Positions 1 through 11,970 of a DNA stretch of 64,000 nt are shown here, one piece after another. Origin of the DNA: Macrotrachela quadricornifera (taxonomy: Eukaryota; Rotifera; Eurotatoria; Philodinida; Philodinidae); contig JAJEKB010021353.1 in NCBI GenBank assembly GCA_022393335.1, positions 191,476 to 255,475 of the forward strand, given 5' to 3'. Under the pieces are notes generated by a model. That model did not search any database. It saw only the letters and a program-made list of their open reading frames with translations, and was not told the origin of the DNA. Within the stretch, counting starts at the first letter, position 1. Each line of letters begins with the position of its first letter. Position numbers and translations under genes: made by a program.

Positions 1-1407
1 AATAAATGCAATATTAAGCAAGTCGCTTATTCATTGTATATAAATAAATGAATATATTTATATCATTAGATATATATAATATGAAGAAAAGGGAACGTAA
101 AAGCAATGGCTTATTCAGGATAAATGAATAAACAAAAATATTTTCTGAATTTGTGATATATACTATGCAAAATGCTAGTATGTTATCTCAATAAAAGTTT
201 TTTTGTGGAAATTCTATTGACACCAGAATAGCCTAAGTTCTCGATGTGATATTTCTAAAACAATCCCTTCATGATGTCAATGAAAGGTGAATAAAGAATG
301 ATGTGTAAATATATGCATATCATTTTACAATATTGGGTAATTCAATATGTATGTATAGATGCGGGTCAATTTCTTAGGGACGAAGTTTAGCCAAAGTTGA
401 AACGGCAACAAATGAATGTCGATGATTACATGTTTGCCCATAGATGAGACATTCGGTCTTGAATAGATACATATATTTATGTAGAATATTGGTGATTGAA
501 CTGATAATGGCGATGTGCACATTATAACGGAGAAATAAAGCAAGGTATCCGTTTACGAATTCATATCGGGATTGTTTTGTGACACATAAATTTTGGCACA
601 ACAATATAACATATCTATGCTCAAATTTTTGATATCTATGTCGTTTCGCATCAAAGATAATTTGATGGATCGAAAATAGTTGCTCCATGCAACACATTGT
701 CTATATGTGTACGATTCTAGTTATGTGAACCTAATGGTTCATTCGAAGTATATCTAGTGGGCCGTGTCCCGTTTAGTTGTTCATATACCAATTTTCCAAG
801 GTTACAGTGAACACATTTGTTTGCAAAGGTTCAGTACACATTTCACTTGAGGGAGATTTTCGATCTTTAAATCACGTATCAAGATTCGTTCGACATTTAC
901 ATATAAAAAAAAGATGAAAATGTGTTTCATCATTTCTTCTCGAATGAAGATTTTATATGGTCTATATCAAACATAAAGTGACATAGAGTATTATGACTAC
1001 ATTCCTGTGAATAAAAATCTATTTATTATTCATTAGGAATTGCATTGTGTCACAGCAATTCTATCGTAGCGAATTGAATATTCTTAAAAAAGCCTCCATT
1101 CTCATGAAATATAACTAGGATTTTGTATGTATACTATTGTTATGATTCGTTGTGTCTGCTTAGTATATACTCTCATTACTTCTCTTACACTTCTAACATC
1201 ATAGCAAAACTCTTATACTTCAAGTCCTTTCGACTATTTCATAGCTACAATAATGATGATTTGTGTATATAATACATATCAATCAATATATACACTTCTG
1301 AAATATTTTCATTATATAAAACATACCACAAGCAGAATAGAAAATCTGGTTACCGCAACCTAAAAATCATAAAAGACCGCACGAAACATGTAGATGAATA
1401 TATACAT

Positions 1408-1526
1408 CATATTCAGGTTAGACGCTTGCACTTTTCTTATTCACAGGCAAGTCATTTGGAAAAGTCGACGTCAAATGATGGTCAATCGAGTAAGAAAAAG
1501 GAGTCTGAGAATAATTGAATATGTTG
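1408..1526 (+). repeat. Hairpin-forming direct repeat, copy 1
   Basis: This block of about 119 bp recurs at 1785-1902 in the same orientation with only a few differences. Each copy is an imperfect palindrome: CTTTTCTTATTC (about 1431) faces GAGTAAGAAAAAG (about 1488), and CATTTG faces CAAATG around a short core containing GTCGAC. Such fold-back pairs are typical of small MITE-like elements, but I could not identify target-site duplications. Confidence 0.7.
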
Positions 1527-1784
1527 CATGTACATTCTAATATAGAGGGATAACTTATAATACTTTGAGGTATCTCATTGTATGAAAAGAGGAGAAAAAT
1601 CACGGGTGTTGGTCGGTATACTCTTTGTTTTACAAAGAGTTATATCTATGAGTAATTTTAACTGGGGCGGTACACGGCTCGGATTATGGAAATAGGAGGA
1701 AACACTTCCAAGGAAGGCATGTAATCATAGTTGCGATTATGATTACTTCAAATGATTGAAGCGGGTAAACGGTTGTGCATATAT

Positions 1785-1902
1785 CATATTCAAGTTAGAC
1801 GCACGCACTTTTCTTATTCACAGGCAAGTCATTTGGAAAAGTCGACGCCAAATGATGGTCAATCGAGTAAGAAAAGGAGTCTGACAGTAATTGAATATGT
1901 TG
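1785..1902 (+). repeat. Hairpin-forming direct repeat, copy 2
   Basis: Second copy of the repeat at 1408-1526, about 375 bp downstream. It keeps both inverted-repeat arms and differs by scattered substitutions and a one-base difference in the A run. Confidence 0.7.
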
Positions 1903-2285
1903 AACGTATTATATTATATCGCTATTTTTGAATGTTGTGATATATGAATGGCCGGATTTAATGCACATTAAAAAAAGATGATTTATCATTCGATTGTTTA
2001 TAATTATAAATATGGTTAAATCTTTAGTTGCGAACATTAACCAATTAAAATTCAAGATGAATATGTGACGTATGTATGGGTCATTCTTAGGAACTTGACA
2101 TTAATAAATGAATGTCAAGGTTTCCTGTGAGGGTGTTAATAGGTCAAATTAATTGCATTCTAATGTGAATCATATTCATACTTAATGGAGAATGTTTAGA
2201 ATAAATTAGAAATTTGTCTGTGGAGAAAGTATTGGTGTTGTTGGTCCGGTCCAGAGATGAGCACAGGACAGGTCAGCCTTGTGGT

Positions 2286-2405
2286 CCTGGGGTCCCGTCC
2301 TGTCCTGTCCTGTATGACAGGACGAATCTTAGATTTCTGCCCTGTCCTGCCGCACGTCAGGACAGACATTCACAGGACAGCAGGACGGAACAGGACATAA
2401 TAGGA
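2286..2405 (+). repeat. Left subterminal GGACAGG repeat block of the hAT element
   Basis: Dense CCTGTCC and GGACAGG words occur in both orientations. The block is similar along its length to the right subterminal block at 5592-5706, including a shared GCCCTGTCCTGCCG segment and a shared ACATTCACAGGACA segment. Subterminal repeats of this kind commonly serve as transposase binding sites in hAT elements; that role is inferred here. Confidence 0.7.
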
Positions 2406-2679
2406 CGGACGTGTTGTCTTGTATAAAAATATATTTTTCAGTGTGTTTAACGAATATGTAATTCAATTATATATTCTTCATACACGTTATAGACGGCAGA
2501 TTGCGTACTTAGTCATAAGGAATGAAATTTATTGTCATATTGGTCAAGAAAAGAGCCACATAAGAAGTGGACTATTGAACAAACGAAAATAACTGACGTT
2601 GTTTCTTTATATAACTCTTTATTTTACTTCAAACTAGTTTCTTTTGTAGACTGAAATATTATTTTCTTTAAAATTATAC

Positions 2680-5253
2680 ATGAATACTGACGTCGTTTTA
2701 CTTTCGCCTGAAGCTCCTTTAACTTCAGAAACTCTCAAATTCTTACTTCAATCTAATAAGGAAAAATATACGATTATTAAAAATGAATCTTCTACATCAT
2801 GTGCAGATTGGTGGAAGGCATTTGGATATCCATCGAAATTAGGTGAAAATGGTGAATATTGTCGAATTACAGGCTTCATTAGTTGTTTCAAATGTCTTAA
2901 TACATTTATTTATAACAAAAGTAGTGGTACTACACGTCTAAAAGAACACGCAAATAAATGCTTTGGAACCTCATTAAATTCGACTTTTTCAAATGCAACT
3001 GATTCAGTTGATTCTTCAACATTTACACAAGGTACACTTAGCCAACATGGATTCAAGAAAAATTCAAAATTATCTGATAAAGAAATTGATAATATAAAAC
3101 AATTATCTGCCCAATGGATTTCTCATGATCTTCGTCCATTTTCTATAATAGACGACAATGGATTTCGAAATCTTGCTCAGGAACTTATTCGTACTGGTAT
3201 ATTTTCATTTGAATTAACAAAGAGAAGTTTCGATTTTCTTTCAGGACATAAACATGGTGTTGTTGATGTTGATAATGTTCTTCGTGGTCGTCATACAATA
3301 TCAAGAACAATTTATGATCTAGCAGATTCTTATCGAGAACTTATGAGGGAAAAATTAGCTGAACCAATTGCAGCACATGCTGTTACCATATGTCCTGACT
3401 TCTGGTCTGACCCATACAGAAATATTTCTTATTTAGGCTTGAGTATATCCTTTGTTGATGCTGAATATAAATCATATTCTATTGATTTATTTTGTCGTCC
3501 ATTCGCGGGTGTCAAATCAAGTGAAATGGTGCTTAAAGTAAGCCAATAATAAAAATTAAATATTGACTTTAATAGCGTGTAGATGAAATATTTTTTCTTC
3601 GTTTTCCTTATATAATTGTTTAATTTTAGGTACTTGAACAACATTTAGCAGAATTTGGTATTGATAATCTTTTTATGGTGAATATTGTGTCCGATAGAGG
3701 CTCCAATTTTGTTGCTGCATTTCGTGATTTCAAGCCGTTATTTTGCTTCGCACACCGGCTTAATAATATAGTTAAATTAACATTCTTTCAAAATGTACAA
3801 AAGAAAAAGAAACAAACATCGAATAAATCAGCAAGTGCTGCAACTACTCCATTAGATCGTCTGACATTTGATGAACGAAATGCTGCTCTACCAAATGAAA
3901 ACAATGTTTTGTCAAGTGAAGAAACAAGTGAAGATGAAGAAGTAAATCTTTTACCAGCAATACCAATGATTCAAAAGAAGAGAAAGAAGAAATCTACATC
4001 AACAAATAATCAACCAGAATCTTCGTATAAAATGTCAATAGATGACATTCCACTTGCAGCAAGAGCTGCTTTAAATACATTAATCAAATGTAAAAAGATC
4101 GTCAAGTTCATTAAAAAGGTGCGTATTACAGTAATTAACATCTTCAACATTCAATAAAATCATAATTGTTTTTTTATTTTCAATTTAGAGTGGTTTAAAT
4201 AAAGAAATTGAAGATAATGGTGGAAATACAATTCATCAATCAATTTCTATTCGATGGTTATCAATGATTGAATCTTTACAATCTATTTTAAAATCATTTA
4301 AAATAATCAAGAAGATTTTATATTCAAAGCAGCAACAAAAATTGATAATGAATGTTGATGAAAATATAATAAAACAAATTGTATTAATTTTAAAACCTGT
4401 GAAACATGTAGTGAAATTAATTCAAACTGGTAATTCTCCTTCACTATATATGGTATTATTATCTGTTGAAACATTACGAAATGTTATGAGTTCTTTCAAG
4501 GAATTAATTGATTATGATATAACATATGATAATAATGGTTTAAAGGAAAAATCTGATGAATTAGATGAAGGTTTACTAGAAGAAATAGAAGGTACGATCA
4601 AATAAAAAACTATAAATCTTAAATAATATTCTTTTTTTACTAATTCAGGCATATCATTCTTCCGGAACCGTATTCGATCTTTATTAGAAGAAATGTTTAC
4701 TCTCGATTTAAGGCATTATGCAGCTACACTCCTTCATCCAAAGTATCGTTCATTAAATATGTGTTTCGAACGTGAACGATTAGAAACGCATGCTTTTATT
4801 CGACAACAACTTGAATCAATTCATGTTGAACTTAATCCAAAACAAAATAATACACCACCACCCAAGAAATTTAAAGCAGATTTATTTGGTAGATTTGAAT
4901 CTGCTAATTTCGATTCTCATGAAGTAGATAATCGAGATTCAGATAATGAAGCTGATGATTTTTACGTACGTGGTAAAAAAGTGGATGAGCTTGATCGATA
5001 TCTCAATTTCGAATTTGACAAATCTAAAGTTGATTGTAATCCATTAATGTTCTGGAAAGAACACCAAGATAAATTTCCTCGCTTAGCTCGATATGCTAGA
5101 TGTATTCACTCGATACCAGCAACATCTGCCAATGTGGAACGGCAATTTTCAGGAGCTGGCTTAGTTATAAATGAGAGACGAACAAATATTAATCCTGAAC
5201 AACTAGAAAATATTTTACTGATAAGATCAATCGAAAAAAATAAGATATTTTAA
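2680..5253 (+). CDS. hAT transposase, four exons, 784 residues
   Basis: The likely exons are 2680-3537, 3630-4118, 4189-4591 and 4649-5253. The introns are 92, 70 and 57 bp with GT-AG borders, and the reading frame is kept through all joins. The start is the first ATG, 428 bp inside the left terminal repeat. The N-terminus has a BED-type zinc finger (Cys69, Cys72, His90, Cys94). Candidate catalytic acids are Asp240 (CPDFWSD), Asp308 (VSDRGSN) and Glu747 (SANVERQFS). A conserved RW pair follows in exon 3 (SIRWLSM). The C-terminus (about 700-775) is the hAT dimerisation region with NPLMFWK and INERRTNI. The enzyme would excise and reinsert the element by cut and paste in the nucleus. Exon 2 contains a lysine-rich and acidic low-complexity insert. 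No premature stop is seen, so it may be functional. Family assignment is firm; activity is inference. Confidence 0.9.
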
Positions 5254-5591
5254 TAAATAAATTACTATATTTCTTCTTTGTAATTAGATTTTTGTGTGAC
5301 AACATGTGATATTCATACACTTACTAATTAAATCTTTTTTTTTCATTGTTTCGTGTGTGTGTCATATGAACTTGTTGTAATAGGCGTTACCATCGTATTA
5401 ATACTGTGTGTTTATTTTCTCGGATAGATTAATCATTAATATATTAACTGATCAATTTTTTTCTTTCTATTTAATATAATAAATTTGATAAAACATTCAG
5501 TTGTAATGAATGTATACAACAGGTAATTAATAAACCGAAGGATAAGATATAATCGGACAACTTTTACAGTGAAAAACGATTTAAGTGTTCT

Positions 5592-5706
5592 ATTGTCCTG
5601 TCCTGTTCTGTCCTGTCCTGCGCACACTACGAACATCAGATTATTGCCCTGTCCTGCCGTACAACAGGACACACATTCACAGGACATCAGGACAGGACAG
5701 GACATG
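5592..5706 (+). repeat. Right subterminal GGACAGG repeat block of the hAT element
   Basis: Counterpart of the left block at 2286-2405, lying just inside the right terminal inverted repeat. It carries the same alternating CCTGTCC and GGACAGG words and the same shared segments in the same order. Confidence 0.7.
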
Positions 5707-5739
5707 AAAAGTTGCCCTGTGCTCATCTCTGGTACTAAA

Positions 5740-6150
5740 CAGTAAACATGTACCATCATTAAATGTTTTATTATCTCAACATAAGCCCTCATATTGGAAA
5801 CAATTATGAAGTTCATCAAGTAAATTAACATGTGCTAAATATAATTCAACCTTAATTTTCCTTTTCTATCTTTTAGACCTACAAATGTTCCACATCTAGT
5901 TTCAAGAACATTTTGTTTTTCTTTTTTCATGTGACTTTACTTCGAAATATTTCTCTATTATATAGAATAGGATTTTCTTTTCATTGCAAATAGATTCTGT
6001 TCTTTGTAAAATTAAACTGAAAGTTAACAAAACATTTTGTTTTGTCATTTAGATATTCATATATCAGATCTTTTCATGTGTACTTTGCCAAGATGAATAG
6101 CTTGTTTTTGTTTCTTTTAGATATCATTTTATAAAAATTCTTTATTTAGC
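5740..6150. other. AT-rich spacer between the hAT element and the Athena-like unit
   Basis: No gene is recognised. The 3' part is T-rich with acceptor-like TTTTAG and TTTATTTAG tracts just before the small gene starting near 6159, so it may hold its 5' untranslated region or an additional intron. Confidence 0.5.
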
Positions 6151-6158
6151 AATCAAAT

Positions 6159-6685
6159 ATGTGTAACAGGTCACAAGAATCACTACCAGAAACTTCCAAT
6201 CGTAGGCGTTTGTTCACATTGAATTCTTTCTTACTTCTTTTCGATATCTGCTTATTTCAGACGATTTTAATGCAACTAATGAACACAATCATATAGTACA
6301 GCAATCAGTGATTCCAGTAAAAAAACAAATATATATGTATATATGTAATACGATCATTACATATATTTTTTTCTTTGGATAGTTATCTTCATTGTCGAAT
6401 GACAAATTGAAAATATTACCAATGAAAAATATACACACTAGTCAACAACATCTACAAACAAATATCATAGTTAATCTATTTCATTCTATGAAATGTTATG
6501 TTCGAACTCCACGGTGTACGGTAAATGCATTAGAGAATAAAAGGAAACTCTAACTTTGTTTATTTCTTCTTGAAATTATTTGAATTTAGATGACAGATTA
6601 TGAAGATCAGTCAAATATAAATAAACAAACAAAGTTAGCTCGTCTACTACAAGAATTACCAGAAGAACAAGAAAGAATGTCATAA
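6159..6685 (+). CDS. Small four-exon hypothetical gene upstream of the reverse transcriptase
   Basis: I built this gene from splice signals: exons 6159-6201, 6261-6316, 6383-6520 and 6590-6685. The introns are 59, 66 and 69 bp, all GT-AG and close in size to the introns of the neighbouring reverse transcriptase gene. The joined frame stays open for 110 codons and ends at TAA (6683-6685). It starts MCNRSQESLPETSN and ends in a charged, possibly helical tail (LARLLQELPEEQERMS). No known domain is recognised. It lies 270 bp upstream of the Athena-like reverse transcriptase on the same strand. Bdelloid terminons are known to carry extra open frames, so it may be an accessory gene of that unit. 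The individual exons are too short to convince alone; the evidence is the consistent phase of three introns. Confidence 0.45.
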
Positions 6686-6956
6686 AATCAACAAAATGAA
6701 ACATTGATACAAGAAGAAAAACAAGAGTTATTTTATGACTAGATGTAGTCCAATAATACAATGAAATAGCTTATCAATATTAAATTTGTACTTTTAGTTT
6801 TATATTCTTTGTAAAACACTTACTTTATAAATTAATAAAATGTTTTGTATTACACTTTTTCGAAATAAAACTGTTTTGATACTTAGAACTATCTCTAGAT
6901 AAACATGTTTATATTTTAAAGATTTTGAATTTCATTTTTGATTACATTATTATTAA

Positions 6957-9900
6957 ATGGCTAGTAGCAATAGTTCTTCGAATGTAAATACAAATCATAA
7001 TTTATCACAAGATGCTCAAGGTCAATGGTTGGAAATAATATCACAAACACAAGTACTTACTGAACAGCAAGTACACTATAATATTGTTAAGAAAACGTCG
7101 AAATGTCAGGGCAATCGAAAACTACAACATTTCAAAAGAAAATGTCGAGCACGTGGTTTAAATCACGAACAAATTGAATTCTTAATTCGAAGAAAAAATT
7201 ACTATACAATATCTGAACAATTCTCAAATGATCAAATAGCTGCTGAACATGCTAAACCATTAAGTAAACGAAAAAAAAATCAATCAAAACAAAATTTACT
7301 AAAGCGTTCTATCAAATCAATGAGTCAGTTATCAATATCTGATGAAGGAACGTCGAATAAAGCGAAAAATACAAAAAATGAACAAATGCTATTAGATGAA
7401 AATAATCGGAGGCAATCTAGTCAAGTTGGACTGACATTTTATAAACCATCAAAATATTTAAAAATGCCACGAAAATTACTTCTACATTCATTACGTCTTC
7501 AATTAAGTTATCCATTAAAGAAAAAACAAGAAGAAAGTTTTATATTATCAAGACTTCAATTATTAGACCAACAATTTTGTCTTGATCAAATTCGATATTT
7601 ATATCAGACTTATTTCGATCGAGGTTTCAAATTTCAAATTTGGTCTGTAAGTATAAAACACATGGTTTTCTCTCGTAATGTACTATTATGTTGAACTATT
7701 TTGAAAGGATGATATTCTCAAGAAATTACAGTCCAATAGATATAGTGTCATTCAAAAATATCTTGAAGATTATGTCGTATTATTACAAAATAAAATTGAA
7801 CAATATTCTATGGAATTATCAACACAAGTCTTATCTTATCCATCAACATTATCTTCTCCTTTGGAAATCATTGATCAAAAATTAAAAGAATTTGTTCGTT
7901 TACATCATTTCGATCTTTTAAGAAAAATTAATTATCAAGTGAATCAACTCAAAGATAATATCTTTGAAAAACACTTATTTAAACAGTTATCTTGCTACTA
8001 TTTAACTTCAGAACAAGTATTAATTAGAAGTTAAATTTTTCAACATTCAAATATTTTAATTTTCTCTTATTTTTCTAGTTTGAAATAATCAATCGTTTAA
8101 CCACTATTCGTCGAAAACAAATGAAACTCTTTGAATATTTAACAATGTTTGAACAAAGAATTTTATGTCACAAATTACCAAAATCATTCGATTGTAGTAA
8201 AATTAATTCTAATAATCAAGAGCAATGTATGAATAAACGCAATAAACTTATACAAAAATTAAAACGTCGAATGCTTAATATTAAATTAGAAGAATATGAA
8301 ATGAAAATTGAACAATATGAATATTTATATGAAGAAGATTTCACAACACTCCAATTACAAATTCTCGATCCAATTTCTTCTGATCATCAATCTCAAATAG
8401 AAATATTATTAAATTTTGTTGAAACATATTTAGTTCATTATACAAACATATTGTTACGTCAAATACGCTTTAAAGAATCTTGTTTTCATGTCAAATTAAT
8501 ACGCCATCATCGTCGTCACTCTTCATTATCATCAAAAGAAATAATAGATGTTTATCCACAAATAATTGTCGATGTTCCAAAAGTGTCTCTCAATCCTAGT
8601 CAATTAGATTATCTTTCACGTAATGGTAAGTTGAAAATAAAATCATATTAATCATAAGATATTTTATCTAAATATTATTTTTCTTTTTTGTTTGTTTACG
8701 AAAGGACCTAATTATATTAGACCAAATCAAAGTTATCTTCATTCTTCTCAATATCGAGAGAAACAAATCGAAAAAGAATTTAATAGTACTCTTGATGTTA
8801 TTGTACCTTATCTTGTACGTGTACATCATATGTCAAATACATCAACAATAATTAAACAATTTTCAGAACAATTAGCGACATATCTTTATGAAAAATATAT
8901 GACTCCATTATCTTATCTTCAAATATATCGTGCTCGAAAAGAATTAAAATTAATGAAATCAATTCAACAGAGATTAAAGAAAGGAACATATGTTCTACGT
9001 GTGACGGATAAAAGTGGTATTTTTCATATTGGTCATGTAAAAGATTATGAAATGAAAGCTGAAGCTTATCGAGAAAAAACTCAAGCTTATACTGAATTAA
9101 CAAATGATCCATTATCTCAAGTAATTGATAAAGTTGTGCATTTACTTAATGAACTTCGTTCAAAGAAACAAATTTTAGCATGGCAATTTGATAAAATGCT
9201 ACCCAAACGTGATAAAGTTGCATTAGCTTACTTATATTTCGTTCCAAAACCACATAAAGTAATTTTTGAATAACATCTTTTCTACTTTCATATCTTCACA
9301 TTTTCTTTTTTGTTCTAAAATAGGAAGGAACACCATTAAGACCCATTGTCTCGTCAATGAATACGCCAACAACTGGAATATCAAAGTTTTTAGATCAATT
9401 ACTTCGACCATTATTTGATAAACATGTTCGTAGAACAACAATTATTGATGGTGTTGATTTAATTCGTCGTCTTCAAACATATATCGAAAATGATTATTTC
9501 AAATCAACAACTTATCTATGTACATTTGAGATAACGGATTTATATACAATGTTACCACAAGAAGAATCATTAAATATTTTGACAGAATTTCTTCTTGAAC
9601 ATGGTTATCATAAAGTCAAAAATGTTCCTATTGATGCTATTCGAAAACTAGCTCGAATTGTTCTTACAGAAAATGTCTTTATTTATGAAAAGAAATTCTA
9701 CCGACAAATTCTTGGTGGTGCAATGGGTTCAGCATTTACTTTAACTTTAGCCAATATTTTCATGTGGAAATGAGAAAAAGAATTTATCTGTCAACAAATA
9801 CCCTCAAATAAAATCTATGGTCGGTACGTATCATTTATTGTCTAAGAGAATATTTTGCTGTAAAAGATAAAAGATTATTTCTTTCATTCTAGATATATTG

Positions 9901-10747
9901 ATGATATTTTCTTTACTTGAAATGAATCTTTGAATAAAATTAATCAAATATTAGATCAAGCTAATAATTTTCATCCCAATATTAAATTAGTTCGTCAAAT
10001 TGGTAAAAGTATACCATTTTTAGATGTGCTTATTGAAAATAACAATGGTGATTTGATCACATCAGTCTATCATAAAGAAGCAGCTGAACCATATATTGTA
10101 CCATTTAAATCTGATCATTCTCGACATAGTTTTATAAATATTATTGATGCTGCTCTTCTACGAGCTGTTCGTTATTCATCTACATTAAGAATTTTTGATG
10201 AGGAGCGACGTACAATCAAACTTATGTTACTTTATAATGGGTAAGTTTTCTTTTTCGTTTTTGTTTTATCAATCTAATATTCAATCTCTTATTTTCTTGC
10301 CATAGCTATCCAACAAGATTTATCCATAGTCGATTTAAAAAATTTCTTACAAAATATCTGTCAATATCATCTACTTTACCATTAATCAATAATGAAAATG
10401 ATTTTACTACTATACATCGTCAATTACTGAATGAACCAAGTATTCGTGAATATCACATAGCTTCACAAATAGCAAAAACAATTGATACCAACTCCAATAA
10501 AGAAGAACTTAGTGATCCTTTAGTTAAAGTACAACTTAATAAAAAATCAAAATACAATACCAATCTCATTATTCATTATACGCATGAAGGAAGATTTTCA
10601 ACATATAAAAAAGATATTCATCGATTATGGACTCAAATATTTCAAAAAACACCAGTCTACAATACAAGACGTATTATTGGAAATCGAAATAGTGATAATT
10701 TAACAAAAGAGTTAGTACGTCGACGTTATCAAACTGGACTACAATAA
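6957..10747 (+). pseudogene. Athena-type Penelope-like reverse transcriptase, seven exons, two in-frame TGA codons
   Basis: Exons: 6957-7646, 7708-8016, 8079-8625, 8705-9258, 9324-9823, 9893-10240 and 10306-10747. The six introns are 61-79 bp with GT-AG borders and consistent phase, giving 1,129 codons. The first 600 or so residues are basic and glutamine-rich, partly coiled-coil-like. Reverse transcriptase motifs follow: YFVPKPHK (to 700), GTPLRPIVSSMNTP (from 702), FEITDLYTMLP with Asp772, GGAMGS (831-836) and YIDDIFFT (868-875) with the catalytic Asp pair. The protein ends soon after NSDNLTKELVRRRY, where other Penelope-like proteins continue into a GIY-YIG endonuclease, so this is the endonuclease-deficient type that primes from chromosome ends. 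TGA codons interrupt the frame at 9771-9773 (codon 850) and 9918-9920 (codon 876). Both sit where tryptophan is expected (MWK-stop-EKE, FFT-stop-NES). No other damage is seen, so inactivation looks recent unless the stops are sequence errors. Confidence 0.88.
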
Positions 10748-11038
10748 TTTCTCGATTATTTTGTTGTTTTGTTATACTTTGTTTTTCATTAATACAGATT
10801 TTGAATTGTTTTTTAATTAAACTCAGATAGAGATATTTAATTAGTAAACTATATTTCAAAAACGTTATATTCTTTTATTGTAGATTTAACATATTTGCTC
10901 GATAAGAGCTATTATTCATTTTACATATTCACAAATTTTAAACAATCTCCTTCCAAATTGTAAGGACAATTATTTTAACTAAAGAATAATCACACTTTAC
11001 TCTCAGATCTAGATTTTCTAAACTAAAACATTTCATCT
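10748..11038. other. Short AT-rich spacer downstream of the reverse transcriptase
   Basis: About 290 bp separates the reverse transcriptase stop from the next small gene. I see T-rich tracts but no open frame worth reporting. Confidence 0.5.
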
Positions 11039-11452
11039 ATGGCTCATGAAAATAATCAACAAAATCAGAATTACCATGGTTTTAGTCAACAATGGAATGC
11101 TCTTACACCACCGTTAACAGTTCAAAACAATAGTCAGCAACAATTAGCTATTCATGGTAGTAACAATACTACAATGATATCATCATAACCAGTTCTGTTT
11201 GTCTCTTTAGGATCATACAATTCGACACGATCAACAAGTGAAGAAGAGAAAATAGCCGATGAATTATTTGATACAATTGAAGATATGCTTTGTGATTATA
11301 TGCGACAACCAAATCGACATTATTTACATTGTCGAGTACTTCGATGGGGTCTCGGCGAAGATGATTCACGCTTATTTAGTGCTGTGATCGTCATTAATCC
11401 GCCAACTACTCGAAATTGTCTTCAAACCACATTAGATCATTCGATCGAATAG
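11039..11452 (+). CDS. Small two-exon hypothetical gene downstream of the reverse transcriptase
   Basis: Exons 11039-11156 and 11211-11452 are joined across a 54-bp GT-AG intron with phase 1 preserved, giving 119 residues. The start MAHENNQQNQNYHGF is rich in glutamine and asparagine. The C-terminal half is better ordered: an acidic helix (EEEKIADELFDTIEDML), then YLHCRVLRWGLGEDDSRL and a hydrophobic strand (LFSAVIVINPP). The pattern looks like a small folded domain, but I do not recognise the family. It lies on the same strand and 290 bp after the reverse transcriptase, and so is a candidate accessory gene of the element. Confidence 0.6.
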
Positions 11453-11970
11453 TTTTTCTTTTGAAAAACATGTTTGTTTTGTTCTTGTAAACTATAGCAA
11501 AATTGTTGAACTTTTTGTTTCATCTAAAAGTTATTCATCTGCGTTTTTGTTTTATCTATTATAAACTATTTTCATCGAACTTGATACTGAAAACAAGCAA
11601 ATTCATATATCTATAGGACTATTTTGATGTACAAAGACACTTGTTTCACAAAAATATCCTAGTTATTAATACGAAAAGATATTACATAGGAATATTCTTA
11701 GAGAAAACGTGTCACTAAAGAGTCCCATAGTTCTACTTCTCTTGATTTTATTCATTGCATTTGCAACTCTCGTAGAAAATGAGTCAAATAGAAATTGTGG
11801 TAAAAACGATATTTGTACTTAATCGATTGTACTTCTTCTACTCTTAAGATCTTAGTCAGGGTTCAGTTACATTAAATTGGCAGCGAAAACTAGATTACAA
11901 TTAATTGAGACATCTCTAACAATTTCGTTTTTATTTCTATTCTAGATTTTTCTAACTACTTATAGATTCA
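11453..11970. other. AT-rich spacer with no clear gene
   Basis: No convincing open frame is present. A tract resembling a splice acceptor (TTTCTATTCTAG, ending about 11945) lies shortly before the next start codon, which would fit a 5' untranslated intron of the following gene. Confidence 0.45.

Larger units (their letters stand above)
1..2190. other. AT-rich stretch without a recognisable gene
   Basis: Only short, unrecognisable open frames occur here on either strand, and none joins into a longer frame through plausible short introns. The only organised structure I see is the duplicated hairpin sequence listed separately at 1408-1526 and 1785-1902. The segment ends just before the hAT transposon at 2252. 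Confidence 0.6.
2252..5731 (+). mobile_element. Autonomous hAT-family DNA transposon
   Basis: The element is bounded by inverted ends: CAGAGATGAGCACAGG at 2252 and its complement CCTGTGCTCATCTCTG ending at 5731. CAGAG/CAGGG ends are characteristic of hAT elements. It encloses one complete spliced transposase gene (2680-5253) and a block of about 110 bp of GGACAGG/CCTGTCC repeats just inside each end. The flanking eight bases (GTCCGGTC left, GTACTAAA right) do not match, so the target duplication has decayed or the boundary is slightly off. The open reading frames suggest recent activity. Confidence 0.88.
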
